From contig DKNB01000050.1 of NCBI GenBank assembly GCA_002470125.1, positions 1 to 24,436 on the forward strand: a stretch of 24,436 nucleotides of DNA. The letters run 5' to 3'. Numbering within the stretch: the stretch's first letter is position 1; the number at the start of each line of letters is the position of its first letter. A program made the translations under genes and the position numbers. Below are positions 23,174-24,436 of the stretch, piece by piece. Source of the stretch: Gallionellales bacterium UBA7399. Its GTDB lineage: Bacteria > Pseudomonadota > Gammaproteobacteria > Burkholderiales > Gallionellaceae. The notes under the pieces are model-generated. The model was not told the DNA's origin, ran no database searches, and saw only the letters and a list, made by a program, of their open reading frames with translations.

Positions 23174-24187
23174 ATGATTTCTTACAGCAATTGGTCTGTT
23201 TTGACAGTGAGTTTTTTGGTAGTGCTCTATCTTGCGCTGGGAGGGGTGACACTGAGTGCGGTATTGCATTTAGTAGGAGCTCAGTGGCGCTACGAGATAC
23301 GTCGGATAGCGGTATCTTTGTCCGCACTTTTGCCGCTGGCGTTTGTTTTATTGATTGTGCTGCTGGCTGGGGGTGACAACACATTTCCGTGGTTAAGCAA
23401 GGCCACCGAGCACGGACACCATTTGCCCGCTTGGCATAACTATACATTTTTGGTAACTCGTCAGGTGCTGGGTATGCTGGCAGTGATGGCTATTTTTTGG
23501 GTGTTCATTAAGCGGCAGGAGGTGAGCGATCGCAGCCCGGAGGATCAGCAAAGCTTTCATAGGATTGCCAACTGGATTCCGTACACGTATGTGCTATACG
23601 GCACCATGGTGGCGTGGGATTTTGAGATGACATTGGTCCCGTCTTGGCACAGTGCAATTTACGGCATGCAGCACTTTATCAGCAACTTTAATATGTTTAT
23701 GGCGTTTCTGGTGATCTGGATTTACGTGCTAAATACACGTGGCAAGCTGGTACGTCCCGTGCAGGAATACATCTATAACTATTTGGCACAAATGATGTTT
23801 GCGTTTACTTTGCTGTGGACGTACACCTTCTTTGCACAATACTTGGTTATCTGGTACCCCAATCTTCCAGGCGAAGTGGATCGCGTGATGGGTATGCAGA
23901 ATGGTGACTACAGCATACTATGGTGGTCAATGGTGGTGCTTAAGCTGATTATCCCGTTCTCTGTGCTGGCTATGCGAGCATCAAGGCACTCACCACCCAT
24001 CATTCTGGCGGTTGCCACCAGCATTATTGTGGGCACGCTCTTCGAGCGTTACACTTGGATAGCTGGTGTTCACGGGACAGGGCCAATACCGACCGTCGCG
24101 GTGCTGGTGGTGGGCGCACTAGTGGCCTACGCTGGTTTTCTGCTGGTTCGTCGAAAGATGTCCAGCAGTAATTTGATAAAAGGCTAG
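23174..24187 (+). CDS. actF: ActF, second NrfD-like membrane subunit of Alternative Complex III
   Basis: A large integral membrane subunit related to ActC. The 337-aa protein has nine to ten hydrophobic helices, beginning with about residues 8-32 (VLTVSFLVVLYLALGG). Conserved polar positions within the membrane, such as the WDFEMTL segment near residue 147 and the LFERYTWI segment near residue 290, are candidates for a proton path. That role is inference from the family. The C-terminus (LLVRRKMSSSNLIKG) is short and basic, so likely cytoplasmic. The start has AAGGGAG upstream and lies 13 bases after actE. It is the last gene of the act set, 7 bases before sspA. Confidence 0.92.
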   Translation: MISYSNWSVLTVSFLVVLYLALGGVTLSAVLHLVGAQWRYEIRRIAVSLSALLPLAFVLLIVLLAGGDNTFPWLSKATEHGHHLPAWHNYTFLVTRQVLGMLAVMAIFWVFIKRQEVSDRSPEDQQSFHRIANWIPYTYVLYGTMVAWDFEMTLVPSWHSAIYGMQHFISNFNMFMAFLVIWIYVLNTRGKLVRPVQEYIYNYLAQMMFAFTLLWTYTFFAQYLVIWYPNLPGEVDRVMGMQNGDYSILWWSMVVLKLIIPFSVLAMRASRHSPPIILAVATSIIVGTLFERYTWIAGVHGTGPIPTVAVLVVGALVAYAGFLLVRRKMSSSNLIKG

Positions 24188-24194
24188 CCGCGCC

Positions 24195-24436
24195 ATGATG
24201 ACGCTTTACTCGGGGACAACGGATCCCTTCAGTCAACGCTGCCGTATCGTACTGTATGAAAAAGGAATGGACTTTCAGATTATTGACGTCGATGTTTTCA
24301 ATAAGCCGGAAGATCTTGCAATAGTGAATCCATACAATATGGTGCCAGTATTGGTGGAGCGTGATTTGGTGCTGAGCGAATCTAACATTATTAACGAATA
24401 TATTGACGAGCGATTTCCGCATCCGCAATTGATGCC
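24195..24436 (+). CDS. sspA: SspA, stringent starvation protein A (partial, cut by window end)
   Basis: The first 80 codons of a glutathione-S-transferase-fold RNA-polymerase-associated protein. The visible part is the thioredoxin-like N-terminal domain: MTLYSGTTDPFSQRCRIVLYEKG, then NPYNMVPVLVERDLVLSESNIINEYIDERFPHP, which closely follows E. coli SspA (VPTLVDRELTLWESRIIMEYLDERFPHP). In E. coli it binds RNA polymerase and changes promoter choice under starvation and acid stress. Two ATGs (24195, 24198) are possible and neither has a clear ribosome site, which with the 7-base gap suggests coupling to actF. In many betaproteobacteria this gene follows petABC. sspB would be expected next, outside the window. 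Confidence 0.93.
   Translation, partial: MMTLYSGTTDPFSQRCRIVLYEKGMDFQIIDVDVFNKPEDLAIVNPYNMVPVLVERDLVLSESNIINEYIDERFPHPQLM

Overview
The window is a gene-dense stretch of a proteobacterial chromosome. It most resembles a betaproteobacterium of the Gallionellaceae/Nitrosomonadales type. This rests on the housekeeping set (ybeY, glyA, nrdR, ribD, dapA-bamC, trxA-rho, lgt, sspA), a twin-arginine/c-type-cytochrome quinol oxidoreductase, and middling base composition. The family-level placement (iron or nitrite oxidisers such as Gallionella, Sideroxydans or Nitrotoga) is inference from the presence of Alternative Complex III with a split ActB. It is not proven by any sequence match made here.

Layout. 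Positions 1-3563 (minus strand) hold a probable operon ybeY-glyA-nrdR-ribD: ribosome/rRNA quality control, serine/one-carbon metabolism, control of ribonucleotide reductase, and riboflavin synthesis. From 3776 to 6483 come a short TPR protein (+), slyD (-), the ribosomal oxygenase gene roxA (+) and a tiny Ala/Pro-rich lipoprotein (+). A 21-bp-stem bidirectional terminator follows. Minus-strand genes then run from 12221 down to 6545: clpB (with a heat-shock-type promoter), a periplasmic FKBP isomerase, dapA, bamC and a YycJ-like metallo-beta-lactamase-fold hydrolase. Between clpB and rho sits a solitary plus-strand ABC/AAA-type ATPase of unknown role, with its own sigma70-like promoter and a roughly 150-nt GC-rich leader that can fold in alternative ways. 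Minus-strand rho and trxA follow, then plus-strand lgt.

From 16939 to 24187 lies a complete operon for Alternative Complex III, a quinol:cytochrome c/oxidase oxidoreductase that replaces the cytochrome bc1 complex. It comprises actA (pentaheme cytochrome), actB1 and actB2 (split molybdopterin-oxidoreductase-like and Fe-S subunits), actC and actF (NrfD-like membrane subunits), actD, and actE (monoheme cytochrome). It is followed after 7 nt by sspA, cut by the window end. In many betaproteobacteria sspA follows petABC (bc1), so this looks like a functional swap of complex III at the same chromosomal address.

The two parts most worth further work are the Alternative Complex III locus, with its upstream palindrome and the extra Cys motif in ActB1, and the lone ATPase with its structured leader. 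No tRNA, rRNA, CRISPR array, insertion sequence or integrase was recognised.
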